Numbered from the stretch's first letter, positions 1 to 8,778 are shown. The stretch is DNA of 64,000 nt from Heliobacterium mobile (GCF_009720735.1 NZ_WNKU01000012.1:1-64000), one strand, 5' to 3'. Program-made: numbers and translations. Notes: a model not told the origin generated them from the letters alone.

Positions 1-182
<182 letters not shown>

Positions 183-597
183 AATCATGCGCAATGACTA
201 TAGTCCAGAAAGTTTAATTTGATGCAGCGGGACTGGGCGACCCCAGTCGTCGGCGGCTCTGCCGTCGGTAACGACGTGGGAACCGTCCGTAGCGGAAGCA
301 AATCAAATTTTCTCCTCTGTGTAGTTTTTAAGGAACGAAGAAAGTTCATGGCAATAGCTATGGACTTTTTGATTTTTAAATCTAAAAAAGGAAAAAGACT
401 GAAAGCGGCGGAGAAATCTTCACTTAGATGCTTAAAATACCTACATAACTGTTTCTCGAACGAGACAACTTACTTACGGGATAGTCCACAGGTATACACC
501 ATGAAAGCCTCAGGAATGCTTGTGGATAATCTCCGAACTCGTTACGCTCGTTACTCGTTAGAAGTTAATCTAGCTTAAAATGGAGGGTGATGTGGGT
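183..597 (+). other. rRNA operon 3' spacer with a folded segment, no 5S gene
   Basis: This 415-base stretch holds no gene that I can support. Bases 216-309 can fold: AATTTGAT (216-223) pairs with ATCAAATT (302-309) and encloses a perfect 7-bp hairpin, GACTGGG/CCCAGTC, at 231-248, plus weaker GC-rich helices at 249-280. The CTCCTCTGTGTAGTTTTTAAGG at about 312-333 resembles the boxA-like spacer often seen beside Firmicute rRNA genes. The open frame at 219-578 has no ribosome-binding site and no recognisable protein. The 5S consensus was looked for and not found. Confidence 0.5.
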
Positions 598-804
598 ATG
601 ACAGTCGGTTCGCAAGTCAAACAAACGGTGGCTGGTTTGAAAAGTGCTGTTGGCAGCTTGGAAAACTTCGCTATCCAGACCCAAAACCAAAACGCAAAAC
701 AGGTGTACAGCCAAGCAGCTCAACAAACCCAGAATATCGTCAATCAACTAGAATCGCGGGTAAAAGAGATCGAAAAAGAAGAACCCCAATACAAAGGTTT
801 CTAA
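598..804 (+). CDS. DUF1657 small protein, copy 1 (spoVA cluster)
   Basis: This is a 68-residue, nearly all-helical soluble protein of the DUF1657 family, whose function is unknown. It is typical of mobile spoVA operons in spore formers. The start at ATG 598 gives MTVGSQVKQT, which lines up with the second copy (MTVASQVKGT) and follows a GGAGGGTG site at 583-590; an in-frame ATG at 580 is a less likely start. The C-terminus EEPQYKGF is identical in both copies. The many Gln and Asn residues and regular hydrophobic spacing suggest a helical hairpin. A role in spore membrane or germination is inferred from the neighbours only. Confidence 0.85.
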   Translation: MTVGSQVKQTVAGLKSAVGSLENFAIQTQNQNAKQVYSQAAQQTQNIVNQLESRVKEIEKEEPQYKGF

Positions 805-830
805 TAGGGGATACTTTTTAACACCGATAT

Positions 831-855
831 AGGCCGGATCGAAGGATCCGGTCTT
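831..855 (+). terminator. hairpin after first DUF1657 gene
   Basis: CCGGATC (834-840) pairs with GATCCGG (845-851) around a GAAG tetraloop. The T-run is poor (GTCTTCACTATA), so it may be a weak terminator or an mRNA-stabilising hairpin that sets the expression ratio of the first gene to the rest of the operon. Confidence 0.4.
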
Positions 856-898
856 CACTATATTCGGATACAAAATATTGGCAAAACGTTACCTTAAC

Positions 899-946
899 CA
901 TGTGTTTAGGTAAGCATGTGTTTAGATAACTATGTCATTAGATTAG
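899..946 (+). repeat. three tandem 16-bp repeats upstream of second DUF1657 gene
   Basis: CATGTGTTTAGGTAAG (899-914) is followed directly by CATGTGTTTAGATAAC (915-930), and then by a third, degenerate unit, TATGTCATTAGATTAG (931-946). The period is exactly 16 bases. The block ends 25 bases before the start codon at 971, where one would expect promoter or operator elements. Its function is unknown. Confidence 0.6.
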
Positions 947-970
947 TTTCACTCGAGGGGAAGGAATATT

Positions 971-1177
971 ATGACGGTTGCAAGTCAAGTGAAAGGAACG
1001 ATAGCTAGCCTTAAGGGAGCGAGAGCCACCCTGGAAACCTTTACAATCATAGAAGAAAATCAAGAAGCGAAAGATAGATATGGTCGTAATTTAAACCGTT
1101 TAGACCGAGTGATTGGAGACATGGAAAAACGGCTTCAAGTGCTGGAATTTGAAGAGCCGCAATACAAGGGCTTTTAA
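971..1177 (+). CDS. DUF1657 small protein, copy 2 (spoVA cluster)
   Basis: This is a second 68-residue DUF1657 protein, the same length as the gene at 598 but clearly diverged from it except at the N-terminal MTV.SQVK and the C-terminal EEPQYKGF. It is more charged and has fewer Gln/Asn. A GAGGGGAAGG site lies at 955-964 before the ATG. It is followed 28 bases later by the DUF421 gene, whose own C-terminus carries a third copy of this fold. Cytosolic location is inferred from the lack of a signal or membrane segment. Function unknown. Confidence 0.85.
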   Translation: MTVASQVKGTIASLKGARATLETFTIIEENQEAKDRYGRNLNRLDRVIGDMEKRLQVLEFEEPQYKGF

Positions 1178-1205
1178 GGACATTCTGAGGTAAGGAGTTT
1201 TTTCC

Positions 1206-2066
1206 ATGCCGGAATGGTTGATGATTCTGATTCGATCAGTCCTCTTATTCGGATTGACGCTGGTGGGTGCTCGCCTGCTTGGCAAGCGCCAGTCTGGGCA
1301 GCTAACCTTTTTCGATGTGGTGACCGGAATCGCCATCGGTGTCATTGTGGCCCTTTTATCGCTGAATCTGATGAGGAACATGCTTGGTGGGATTATAGCC
1401 TTGGTGGTCTGGGCTGGTTTTCCGATTGCCCTTCATTACCTATCGATGAAGTCCAAAACAGTCCGAGATTTTGTGCTAGGGAAAGAAACGATCCTCATTA
1501 ATCACGGGAAGGTCCTTGACGATAAACTGATGGAGGTCCGACTTACTCCCGAAGATTTACTGAGCCAACTTCGCCGGAAGAATGTTTTCAGTTTCGCTGA
1601 TGTGGAATTCGCCGTAATGGAGCCTACGGGCGACATCAGTGTGTTGCTCAATAAAGAAAAACAACCCATCACCCCGAAAACCCTGGAGCTGGATGTAGGG
1701 CGAGAAAGCGTCCCTCAGACTGTGATCCTGGATGGCGTCATGATGGATGAAGCATTAACGGCGATGGGATTCAACCGGGGATGGTTACACACAGAGTTAG
1801 AAAAAGTCGGCGTCGCACCAGAAAACGTTTTTATCGCTCAAGTAGATTCAACAGGCCAACTTTACCTGGATTTGTTTGATGATGCGATCATACTTCCTAA
1901 ACCGAAGACAAAAGAACTGCTTTACGCAACCTTGAAAAAAAGTCAGGCCGACTGTGAACTCTTTGCGTTAAGCACACAACAACCCCGTGCCAAGCAAATG
2001 TACTCCGATTCGTCGCAGATATTGAACGAAGTGGTTCAAGACCTCGAACCATTGCTGAAACGATAA
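1206..2066 (+). CDS. DUF421 (YetF-like) membrane protein fused to DUF1657
   Basis: This 286-residue protein has an N-terminal membrane part with about three helices (residues 5-25, 35-55 and 58-80). The typical DUF421 segment RLLGKRQSGQLTFFDVVTGI lies at about 23-42, and a cytosolic DUF421 domain containing DVEFAVMEPTGDISVL is at about 130-150. The last 55 or so residues (from about 232) align with the two free DUF1657 proteins upstream, including the SQADCELFALSTQQPRAKQMY segment, so this is a fusion. DUF421 proteins of the YetF/YdfS type are found in spore inner membranes in spoVA clusters. AAGGAG at 1192-1197 supports ATG 1206. The exact role is unknown. Confidence 0.88.
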   Translation: MPEWLMILIRSVLLFGLTLVGARLLGKRQSGQLTFFDVVTGIAIGVIVALLSLNLMRNMLGGIIALVVWAGFPIALHYLSMKSKTVRDFVLGKETILINHGKVLDDKLMEVRLTPEDLLSQLRRKNVFSFADVEFAVMEPTGDISVLLNKEKQPITPKTLELDVGRESVPQTVILDGVMMDEALTAMGFNRGWLHTELEKVGVAPENVFIAQVDSTGQLYLDLFDDAIILPKPKTKELLYATLKKSQADCELFALSTQQPRAKQMYSDSSQILNEVVQDLEPLLKR

Positions 2067-2126
2067 CTAGTCCGTTGAAATTATTATCGTTGTGACGGTT
2101 AGCATTGACGGGTAAGGGGAGCAAAG

Positions 2127-2606
2127 ATGTCCAACAAAAAGAAGAAAAAAATGACGCCTGTCCAACAGGAATACCACGATTTCTCTAAAGTACGGGAACC
2201 CAAACGACCGGTTCTTCGCAACTGCCTATGGGCCTTTTTTGTGGGCGGCTTTATTTGTTTGCTCGGCCAGTTTATTCAGGACTTTTTTCTCTGGAACTTC
2301 GAGTTCACCGAGAAAACAGCGGGAAACCCAACGGTGGCGATTATGGTCCTTCTGTCCACCTTGCTGACCGGTATTGGTGTCTATGATCACATCGCCCAAC
2401 ATGCAGGTGCCGGGACAGCCGTACCGGTAACTGGCTTTGCTAACTCCGTTGCCTCGGCTGCCATCGAACACCGTACCGAAGGCTATGTGCTGGGGGTTGG
2501 GGGAAATATGTTTAAACTCGCCGGTTCTGTGATCGTTTTTGGTACCTTTGCCGCTTTTGTCGTCGCGCTGGTTCGAACGACACTGGCGCTTCTGGGAGGG
2601 AGCTGA
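2127..2606 (+). CDS. spoVAC: stage V sporulation protein SpoVAC
   Basis: This is a 159-residue inner-spore-membrane protein. SpoVAC acts in uptake and release of Ca-dipicolinic acid and has been described as a mechanosensitive channel. The family N-terminus is visible (TPVQQEYHDFSKVREPKRPV), followed by membrane helices at about 33-52, 70-90 and 130-155 and the conserved GAGTAVPVTGFANSVASAAIEH loop. Its stop codon ends one base before the spoVAD ATG, so the two are translationally coupled. It belongs to the operon 598-4528. In a spore it would work with SpoVAD and SpoVAE. Confidence 0.95.
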   Translation: MSNKKKKKMTPVQQEYHDFSKVREPKRPVLRNCLWAFFVGGFICLLGQFIQDFFLWNFEFTEKTAGNPTVAIMVLLSTLLTGIGVYDHIAQHAGAGTAVPVTGFANSVASAAIEHRTEGYVLGVGGNMFKLAGSVIVFGTFAAFVVALVRTTLALLGGS

Positions 2607-2607
2607 C

Positions 2608-3621
2608 ATGCTGCAAGGTCATCAGAGTTGGGTTTTTCCCAACCGTCCGGTAATCCGAAGTGTCGCAACCGTTGGCGGTCCATTTGAGGCGCAGGGACCT
2701 TTGGCGGAGGATTTTGATCTGCTGCACGGTGATCTGTGGCTCGGTCAAGATAGTTTTGAAAAAGCCGGTAAGAAGATGATGGAGGAAGCTTGTGAAATCG
2801 CCGTTCAGAAAGCCGGCCTTCAAAAGCAGGATATACAATTTTTTTTAGCCGGCGATTTGTTGAACCAAATCACACCCAGCAGTTTTGCTGCTCGCACACT
2901 GGCTATCCCCTACTTCGGTCTGTACGGAGCTTGTTCCACGGCTATGGAAAGCCTGGCTTTAGCCGCCCTGTTTGTGGACAGTAAATCGGCACAGTATGTG
3001 CTGGCCGGTACCAGCAGTCATAATGCGGCCGTAGAAAAACAGTTTCGCTATCCCACCGAGTACGGCGGTCAAAAGCCGCCAACGGCACAGTGGACAGTGA
3101 CTGGCGCTGGCGTAGCCATAGTATCGGATAAAGGGGAAGGGCCGGTTATCACCAGGGCTACCATCGGACGGATCGTCGACATGGGCATTTCCGATCCCTT
3201 CAACATGGGGGCTGCGATGGCACCGGCAGCGGCAGATACGATCACAGCTCACTTTCGGGATTTTGATGTGGGCCATCAAGAATACGACCTTATCGCCACC
3301 GGGGATTTAGGCAAAGTTGGCTACCGCATTTGTGTCGATCTGATGCAAAAGCATGGTGTCGAACTTCCTGAAGATAAGTATACCGACTGCGGCTTGCTGA
3401 TCTACGATATGGAGAGACAAAAGGATGTCCTGGCTGGCGGCAGTGGCTGTGGCTGCTCGGCCACAGTGACCTACGGACATATTCTAAACCGGTTGAAACG
3501 CGGTGAGTTGAATAAGGTGCTTATCGTGGCTACAGGCGCCTTGCTTTCTCCCTTGTCGTTTCAGCAGAAGGAATCCATTCCCTGTATTGCTCATGCGGTA
3601 GCCATTGAGAATGTGCAATAG
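2608..3621 (+). CDS. spoVAD: stage V sporulation protein SpoVAD
   Basis: This 337-residue protein has the thiolase-like fold of SpoVAD, the dipicolinic-acid-binding subunit on the spore inner membrane. Visible family landmarks are the N-terminal GHQSWVFPNRPVIRSVATVG, the GACSTAMESLALAA segment around the position of the thiolase nucleophile, the C-terminal GGSGCGCSATVTYGH and TGALLSPLSFQQ. The start at ATG 2608 follows GGGAGGGAGCTGAC and lies one base after the spoVAC stop codon; an upstream in-frame start at 2539 would overlap spoVAC needlessly. The length is normal for the family. Confidence 0.95.
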   Translation: MLQGHQSWVFPNRPVIRSVATVGGPFEAQGPLAEDFDLLHGDLWLGQDSFEKAGKKMMEEACEIAVQKAGLQKQDIQFFLAGDLLNQITPSSFAARTLAIPYFGLYGACSTAMESLALAALFVDSKSAQYVLAGTSSHNAAVEKQFRYPTEYGGQKPPTAQWTVTGAGVAIVSDKGEGPVITRATIGRIVDMGISDPFNMGAAMAPAAADTITAHFRDFDVGHQEYDLIATGDLGKVGYRICVDLMQKHGVELPEDKYTDCGLLIYDMERQKDVLAGGSGCGCSATVTYGHILNRLKRGELNKVLIVATGALLSPLSFQQKESIPCIAHAVAIENVQ

Positions 3622-3633
3622 GAGGGACCGTCG

Positions 3634-3987
3634 TTGCAAGTATATTTATGGGCTTTTGTCGTCGGCGGCCTGATCTGTGTCATCGGACAATTGATGCTGG
3701 ATGTGGGTAAACTTACGCCAGCCCATACGATGAGTACGCTCGTTGTCGCCGGTGCCGTTCTTTCAGGTTTAGGCCTCTACCAGCCGCTCATCGATTTTGC
3801 CGGTGCGGGGGCGACTGTTCCGATCACCAGCTTTGGAAATGCGCTCGTCCATGGCGCGATGGTGGAAGCAAACGCTGTAGGGATTATCGGTATCTTAACA
3901 GGTATCTTTGAGGTGACGAGCGCCGGCATTTCGTCGGCCATCATCTTTGGCTTCCTCGCGTCACTTTTATTTAAACCTAAGGGATAA
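3634..3987 (+). CDS. spoVAE: stage V sporulation protein SpoVAE (SpoVAEb type)
   Basis: This 117-residue, very hydrophobic protein has four probable membrane helices and the family loop [19 protein letters not shown], which is homologous to the loop in SpoVAC. The start is TTG 3634, 12 bases behind the spoVAD stop, with GGAGGG at 3621-3626. SpoVAE is part of the channel for Ca-dipicolinic acid. The order C-D-E is the standard one in both chromosomal and mobile spoVA operons. Confidence 0.93.
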   Translation: MQVYLWAFVVGGLICVIGQLMLDVGKLTPAHTMSTLVVAGAVLSGLGLYQPLIDFAGAGATVPITSFGNALVHGAMVEANAVGIIGILTGIFEVTSAGISSAIIFGFLASLLFKPKG

Positions 3988-4054
3988 GGAGATCAAGATT
4001 GAGTATAGTTCCGGGTATTGATACTCGTTTGGTGGTTGAAATGAGGTTAACATC

Positions 4055-4528
4055 GTGCGAATATCTGAACGTCTGACAACAGTCAGGATAAGGATGTGCC
4101 TTTCGCTAGTCATTTTTGTAATGGCCGTAACAGTCGGTTGTGCCCCGCAGCAACAACGGCTGCTTACGCCGCCATCCATCTCGAGTCAGAAGCCGATGAT
4201 ATATCCCGCTGTGGCGGCGGAAATCAAAGAGGCTGTGAAAACCGTGGATGGTGTGGAGGATAGCACAGCCGTTGTCATTGATAAGGACATATCGACAGCC
4301 CTTAAGGTTACCGGCTTTGACCGGTTACGCTTAAAGACAATCCGTGGAAGCATCGAAAAAAAGCTGAAGGAATCCTATCCGGGGTATGAAGTCCACGTCA
4401 CAACAGACAAAAAAATGTTCAAGCAATTGCAGCAGATAGAAAAGCAGGAAGGCGGCTCTCCGAAAGAAGTGCCGCCGGAGATCATCGAGAATTACAAAAA
4501 GATTTTGAAAGAGATGGCTGTACCATAG
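4055..4528 (+). CDS. YhcN/YlaJ-like sporulation lipoprotein
   Basis: This 157-residue secreted protein has a basic start and a hydrophobic stretch ending in VTVGC, a plausible lipobox with the acylated Cys near residue 29. The mature part carries a YhcN/YlaJ-type sequence: VAAEIKEAVKTVDGVEDSTAVVIDKDIS, then FDRLRLKTIRGSIEKKLKESYPGYEVHVTTDKKMF. Such lipoproteins sit in the spore inner membrane and accompany mobile spoVA operons. The GTG start at 4055 follows GAAATGAGG. It is the last gene of the spoVA operon; a hairpin follows at 4588. Confidence 0.8.
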   Translation: MRISERLTTVRIRMCLSLVIFVMAVTVGCAPQQQRLLTPPSISSQKPMIYPAVAAEIKEAVKTVDGVEDSTAVVIDKDISTALKVTGFDRLRLKTIRGSIEKKLKESYPGYEVHVTTDKKMFKQLQQIEKQEGGSPKEVPPEIIENYKKILKEMAVP

Positions 4529-4587
4529 ATGACTACCATAGGGTAAGCCCAAATCAGGCGAGAGCCTTGAGGCTTCTAAAATGAAAA

Positions 4588-4616
4588 ACTCCCCAGACTT
4601 CAAAAGTCTGGGGAGT
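4588..4616 (-). terminator. bidirectional terminator between spoVA operon and zinc-ribbon gene
   Basis: A perfect 13-bp stem, ACTCCCCAGACTT/AAGTCTGGGGAGT, encloses a 3-base loop. On the minus strand it runs into TTTTCATTTT, so it should terminate the zinc-ribbon gene well. On the plus strand the tail is ATGTTAGC, which is weaker, but it probably still ends spoVA transcripts. Confidence 0.85.
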
Positions 4617-4641
4617 ATGTTAGCTGTACGAATAAGTTCAA

Positions 4642-4950
4642 TTACCAGTTGCTGCGACGGGAAGAGAAGCAATCGCGGCAGTATACAGGCTTGTCACCAC
4701 GGGGTTGGAAAGGAACGGTGGTTTCAACGCCGCAGGAAGCGCAAGTAGCGGGGTACATTTGACGCTCTTGACGACCATAACCGCTGTTGTTGCTGCTACC
4801 ACCCATACGGGCTTTGCGGGCAGCGCGGCACTCGGGGCAACGGCCAGGTTCGTTGGTGAAACCTTTTTCAGCGTAGAATTCTTGCTCGGAAGCAGTGAAT
4901 TCGAATTCACGACCGCATTCTTTGCAGGCTAATACTTTGTCTTGAAACAT
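4642..4950 (-). CDS. small zinc-ribbon protein (CxxC-x17-CxxC type)
   Basis: This is a 102-residue protein with four CxxC motifs: CKEC and CPEC flank an EFEFTASEQEFYAEKGF stretch, and CASC and CRDC are near the C-terminus. This is the pattern of the widespread zinc-ribbon family seen in Clostridia, sometimes annotated as zinc-ribbon or CxxC-x17-CxxC protein. The start at 4950 gives MFQDKVLACKECG and follows a good GAGGAGG on the minus strand; the longer frame to 5019 lacks a site. The linker is Gly/Ser/Arg rich. Nucleic-acid binding is plausible but not shown. Confidence 0.85.
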   Translation of the reverse strand: MFQDKVLACKECGREFEFTASEQEFYAEKGFTNEPGRCPECRAARKARMGGSSNNSGYGRQERQMYPATCASCGVETTVPFQPRGDKPVYCRDCFSSRRSNW

Positions 4951-5141
4951 GAGAAATCCTCCTCGATATTCTTTCGCCCGTGCTAAGGAAGTGACCAGAC
5001 CTAAACTTCCCTTAGCCACTGGGCAATCGAGAAGGGTTGTCGTTCCGTAAGCAAAACCGAGCCATGTATAAGTATAACCGAATCATTGGAAAATAGCAAA
5101 GAGAAAATGTAACGAAAGTTACGAAATAAACGATAAAAAGG

Positions 5142-7244
5142 CTAGACTCTAAAGCGGTCCACTTCTTGCTGCATGCTTCCTGCCATTTGGCTTAAATTAT
5201 CCGCGTAGGTAGCGGCCTGTTGCGTCGATGACAGTTGTTTGTGCATGACTGTAACGGCTTGTTGCGCGCCTATGGACGTTTCTTCAGCGCTCGCTGCCAT
5301 CGTGGAAAAGATATCGAGAATATTGTCTTTCTCTAACTTCATTTTAGTAAAATCCTGTTGTACCTCTTCGGTTTTCTGGATTACGGCAGCGATAGCCGGA
5401 AGGACATCGTGAAAGAGTGTTTCTGTTTCCTGCACCGTTTTTGTCTGAACCGTATTGACGGAATAAGCCTGCTGGAGAGCTTCATCCATGGCTTCCACGG
5501 CCAGTTTGGACTGATTTTGCACGTTTCCAATCAACACTTTGATATCGTTCGCCGCTTTGACCGATTCTTCGGCAAGCTTTCGCACTTCTTCGGCGACGAC
5601 GGCAAATCCTCGGCCATGTTCGCCGGCTCGAGCAGCCTCGATGGAGGCGTTCAGGGCAAGCAAATTCGTTTGGCTTGCGATCTGTGTAATCGTTTCTGTG
5701 ATCGAACCGATCTCGCGGGACATGGCGTTCATGGCGCCGATCACGTTAGAGACACGATGACCGGAACGAGTCCTGTCTTCTGAACGGGCCGTCAATGTCC
5801 GCACTGTATCCAACACCTGATTGCCGAGATGGTGCATGGTAACGGCTACCTCGCTCATCTGATGAGTATATTCCCAAACAACGTCAATCGTCTTCGAGAG
5901 GTCGCCCAGTCGAATGACACCTGTTTCTAAGTCTTTGGCTTGTGTATCTGCATTCGCCGCGATGGAATGGATCGTTTCGGTGGTTTCATTCACATTATCG
6001 CTTGTATCGGCGGTAATCTGGGCGAGTGCTGTAGATGATTCGAAGACCGTTAAAGAGGCTTGTTTAATTTGCTCCACCAGCGCTTTTACACCGGCTTGCA
6101 TCGTCATCACGGCATGGGCTAATTTGCCGATTTCGTCTTTTCGCGTGAACAGGTGCGCAGGGAGCTTTTGTGTAAAATCACCGGAACCGATTCGTTCCAT
6201 TTGTTCCATGACGAGCACGAGGGGACGGCTGAACTGGGTGGCCACAGTGACGGCAAGGGCTAACGCGAGGAGCGAAAATCCGAGAACCACCGTTGTGATC
6301 GTGGTTTGCATGGACGTGGCGCTATGAAGCAATTCATCTTTTTCAATCACGGCAATATATCTCCAGCCCAAATCGGGTGTAGTCTGTATGTTAGCGATGA
6401 AAGTCTTGCCGTCTTGATTAAATTCGAAGTGCCGGTTATCGGTGCGGTCCGGTAAATCAATGAACGCCTCGACGTTCATTTCCGTGATCGGTTTAAAATT
6501 TAGCTCCGGTTTTTTAGGATGGGCCAGAATGGTCCCTTTTTTATCGGTCAGAATCACATAGCCTGTTTCTTTGACTTTTATGTTTTTTACAATATCGGTA
6601 AGCCCCTTCAAACTTACGTCTAAGCCTACAACACCCCTAGCATTATGGTGGTCATCCTGTAAGGCAGTGACGATGCTGAAAACCACATCTTCTCCTGTGG
6701 AAAGTAGGTATGGATCGGTGACTACTACTTTACCCTTATTCTCCATCGCCTTTTTGTACCAGGAACGACTGCGGGCATCGTAACCAGCTTTGCGGTTGGA
6801 TGGAGGCCATTGCACATAGCCGCCATTCGCTTCACTGCCCAGGTAGGCGGCCGTTGTCTTGGGATGAGATTTGGCGAATTGCTCGAGAAGGCGATATATC
6901 ATCGCCTCTAAAGGATCATTTTCGAGGGGGTTCATTTTCACCAAGCCGTTGGCATCGCCTTGTTTATCGATGTAACTGGTGATGCGCTGCTCGGTCTGCT
7001 TAAGCAGGGGATCCGTCGAGAGGAAGTATGTATCATCTTTGATGCTGTCAATAAAGAGATTGACGGCATTTTCAACTTGCTGCATTTCCCCTGATGTAGC
7101 CGCAAGGAATTCTTCTTCCACCTGCTTCGTCAATGTACTTTTCACGATATAACCTACGGAGAAGAGGGGGGTGAGAGTGACGAGGAGAAAGGCGACGATC
7201 AGTTTGGTTCGAATCCCCCAGGACGGACGCTGAATTTCCACCAT
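5142..7244 (-). CDS. methyl-accepting chemotaxis protein with dCache sensor domain
   Basis: This 700-residue transmembrane chemoreceptor has a first membrane helix at about 14-32, a periplasmic/extracellular dCache-type domain at about 40-310 (including [21 protein letters not shown] and [16 protein letters not shown]), a second helix at about 316-338, HAMP to about 395, and a signalling domain whose hairpin tip reads [20 protein letters not shown]. It would relay ligand binding to CheA/CheW. The dCache fold often binds amino acids or carboxylates, but the ligand is not predictable here. It stands alone and divergent from the peroxiredoxin gene. ATG 7244 follows AAAGGAGG. Confidence 0.93.
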   Translation of the reverse strand: MVEIQRPSWGIRTKLIVAFLLVTLTPLFSVGYIVKSTLTKQVEEEFLAATSGEMQQVENAVNLFIDSIKDDTYFLSTDPLLKQTEQRITSYIDKQGDANGLVKMNPLENDPLEAMIYRLLEQFAKSHPKTTAAYLGSEANGGYVQWPPSNRKAGYDARSRSWYKKAMENKGKVVVTDPYLLSTGEDVVFSIVTALQDDHHNARGVVGLDVSLKGLTDIVKNIKVKETGYVILTDKKGTILAHPKKPELNFKPITEMNVEAFIDLPDRTDNRHFEFNQDGKTFIANIQTTPDLGWRYIAVIEKDELLHSATSMQTTITTVVLGFSLLALALAVTVATQFSRPLVLVMEQMERIGSGDFTQKLPAHLFTRKDEIGKLAHAVMTMQAGVKALVEQIKQASLTVFESSTALAQITADTSDNVNETTETIHSIAANADTQAKDLETGVIRLGDLSKTIDVVWEYTHQMSEVAVTMHHLGNQVLDTVRTLTARSEDRTRSGHRVSNVIGAMNAMSREIGSITETITQIASQTNLLALNASIEAARAGEHGRGFAVVAEEVRKLAEESVKAANDIKVLIGNVQNQSKLAVEAMDEALQQAYSVNTVQTKTVQETETLFHDVLPAIAAVIQKTEEVQQDFTKMKLEKDNILDIFSTMAASAEETSIGAQQAVTVMHKQLSSTQQAATYADNLSQMAGSMQQEVDRFRV

Positions 7245-7343
7245 AAAACCTCCTTTACCAGCCCTTGTTTATTCTCACCCTTGACACAATCCTATTGGCA
7301 AATGCGTATATTGCACCGAATAATCCTGAGGGACGGTGCATGC

Positions 7344-8063
7344 ATGAAGGCGACTCAAGGTAACTTGGAATCAGTCATCCGCATTGGCATGAAAGCGCCA
7401 GACTTTACGGCGGTAACAACCTTCGGAACGCTTCGATTTTCTGACCTTGCAGGTAAATGGGTGGTCTTCTTCTCCCATCCCGGCGATTTCACACCTGTCT
7501 GTACGACGGAATTTATCGCTTTTGCCAAGTACAGTCCCTATTTCAGCCAGAGAAATGTACAGCTTTTAGGGTTGAGCATCGATAGCAATCCAGCCCATCT
7601 GGCTTGGGTACACAACATCTACCAAAACACAGGTGTTCAAATTCCCTTCCCCGTCATCGCTGATCGTTCCGGTGAGATCGCCCGGCTCTATGGGATGATT
7701 GCGCCGGATGTGAGCGCTACGGAGACGGTACGGAATACGTTTATCATCGACGATCGCCAAAACATTCGAGCCAATCTGGCTTACCCTCTTACCAACGGCC
7801 GAAACATTCCGGAAATCCTCCGCCTTGTCGATGCCTTGCAGACAAGCGATCGCGAGGGAATAGTTACACCGGCGAACTGGGTACCCGGACAGTCGGCACT
7901 GGTACCGCCGCCCCGAACCTATAGGGAACTGTCGGAAAGAGAGAAAGGTTCCCCAGGGTTGCAGTGTGTGGATTGGTACTGGTGTTACAGGCAACCGGCT
8001 TCCCATCCAGTTCCTTGCGCAGAGAGGGACCGAGCAGATAGTTCATTAAAGAAGGAAGGGTAA
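7344..8063 (+). CDS. peroxiredoxin, Prx6 (1-Cys-like) family
   Basis: This 239-residue thiol peroxidase reduces hydrogen peroxide and alkyl hydroperoxides. The peroxidatic motif HPGDFTPVCTTEF is near residue 50, and the Prx6-type C-terminal domain is present, with VPPPRTYRELSERE and LQCVDWYWC holding further Cys residues that could resolve the sulfenic acid. ATG 7344 gives MKATQGNLES; the in-frame ATG at 7281 would add 21 residues without family similarity. It is divergent from the chemoreceptor, and a role in protecting the anaerobe from oxygen is inferred. The C-terminal tail after the CVDWYWC segment is about 24 residues and unremarkable. Confidence 0.9.
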   Translation: MKATQGNLESVIRIGMKAPDFTAVTTFGTLRFSDLAGKWVVFFSHPGDFTPVCTTEFIAFAKYSPYFSQRNVQLLGLSIDSNPAHLAWVHNIYQNTGVQIPFPVIADRSGEIARLYGMIAPDVSATETVRNTFIIDDRQNIRANLAYPLTNGRNIPEILRLVDALQTSDREGIVTPANWVPGQSALVPPPRTYRELSEREKGSPGLQCVDWYWCYRQPASHPVPCAERDRADSSLKKEG

Positions 8064-8128
8064 TAGTCAAGCACCATTGCCTTGAAAAATCCACTCATAT
8101 AAACTGGATTGGCGGCAAGAAAGTGTTC

Positions 8129-8656
8129 TTAGGAGGTTCCTACGGGCCTCACAAGGACATTTTCTTTTTGGTTACAGTGAATTCGGATTTCATGGACAAC
8201 CTGTTCCACGAGAAGGGGTAAGGCGGCTGCTACCGGCGGGGATAGCCCGATGCTTGGGTGGCAATCAAGGGGCTCCGCACCGATGATGGTCACTTGGGAG
8301 GGAAAGCCCGTATGTGAACGGGCTAGTGCGATGACATCGGAAAGGGCGATGCCGTGGGCTGTGCGAAAACTATCGGTGCCTTCGGATATGTCATCCAAGT
8401 CTATACGATATAAGCTACCCGGTGGTTCGTTTCCTAAGAGCGCATCGATGACCAGTAAACGGCGGGACCGGCTGATCTGTTCCAGGTAGAACAGGAGGGA
8501 GGTGCCTCCATCGACGATGTCGATTTTCGGTGGATGGCGAAAAGGGAGCAGCTTTTCTGCGGCGTAAACGCCCAATCCGTCATCGCCCATCAAGAGATTT
8601 CCTAGGCCGAGAATCAATAACTCACTTTCCGGCGCTGGCTGACATCTTCTGCTCAT
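8129..8656 (-). CDS. [NiFe] hydrogenase maturation protease (HyaD/HupD family)
   Basis: This 175-residue endopeptidase trims the C-terminus of the hydrogenase large subunit after nickel insertion. The family N-terminus LLILGLGNLLMGDDGLGVYAAE contains the conserved Asn/Asp region. A second acidic ligand is expected in IDIVDGGTSLLFYLEQI, and a His in the LARSHTGFPSQVTIIGAEP stretch. ATG 8656 follows GGGAGTGAAGCC on the minus strand; an upstream ATG at 8707 would add 17 residues. It is divergent from the hydrogenase structural genes, whose large subunit carries a cleavable C-terminal tail. The two transcripts may share the regulatory region 8708-8811. Confidence 0.9.
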   Translation of the reverse strand: MSRRCQPAPESELLILGLGNLLMGDDGLGVYAAEKLLPFRHPPKIDIVDGGTSLLFYLEQISRSRRLLVIDALLGNEPPGSLYRIDLDDISEGTDSFRTAHGIALSDVIALARSHTGFPSQVTIIGAEPLDCHPSIGLSPPVAAALPLLVEQVVHEIRIHCNQKENVLVRPVGTS

Positions 8657-8743
8657 GGCTTCACTCCCGTCCCTATCGAAATCGCAGTATCGTTTCCCGC
8701 CATGCACCGCCGAGTGGTGAGACTCCCCTAGCCGAATTGTCTT

Positions 8744-8778
8744 GGTATTTTTATATACGATCCAAACATAAAAATACC
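8744..8778. promoter_or_regulatory. inverted repeat in divergent hydrogenase promoter region
   Basis: GGTATTTTTA (8744-8753) and TAAAAATACC (8769-8778) form a perfect 10-bp inverted repeat around a 15-base spacer. It extends outward as CTTGG/CCGAG with one G-T pair. It lies between the maturation protease start (8656, minus strand) and the small-subunit start (8812). It could be an operator for a dimeric regulator or a leader hairpin. Confidence 0.5.

Noticed and set aside
183-340. 5S rRNA gene
   Set aside because: The conserved 5S segments around GAACxxGGAAGTTAAG were not found on either strand.
219-578. 119-residue open frame after the 23S rRNA
   Set aside because: No ribosome-binding site, no known family, and it runs through the folded rRNA spacer.
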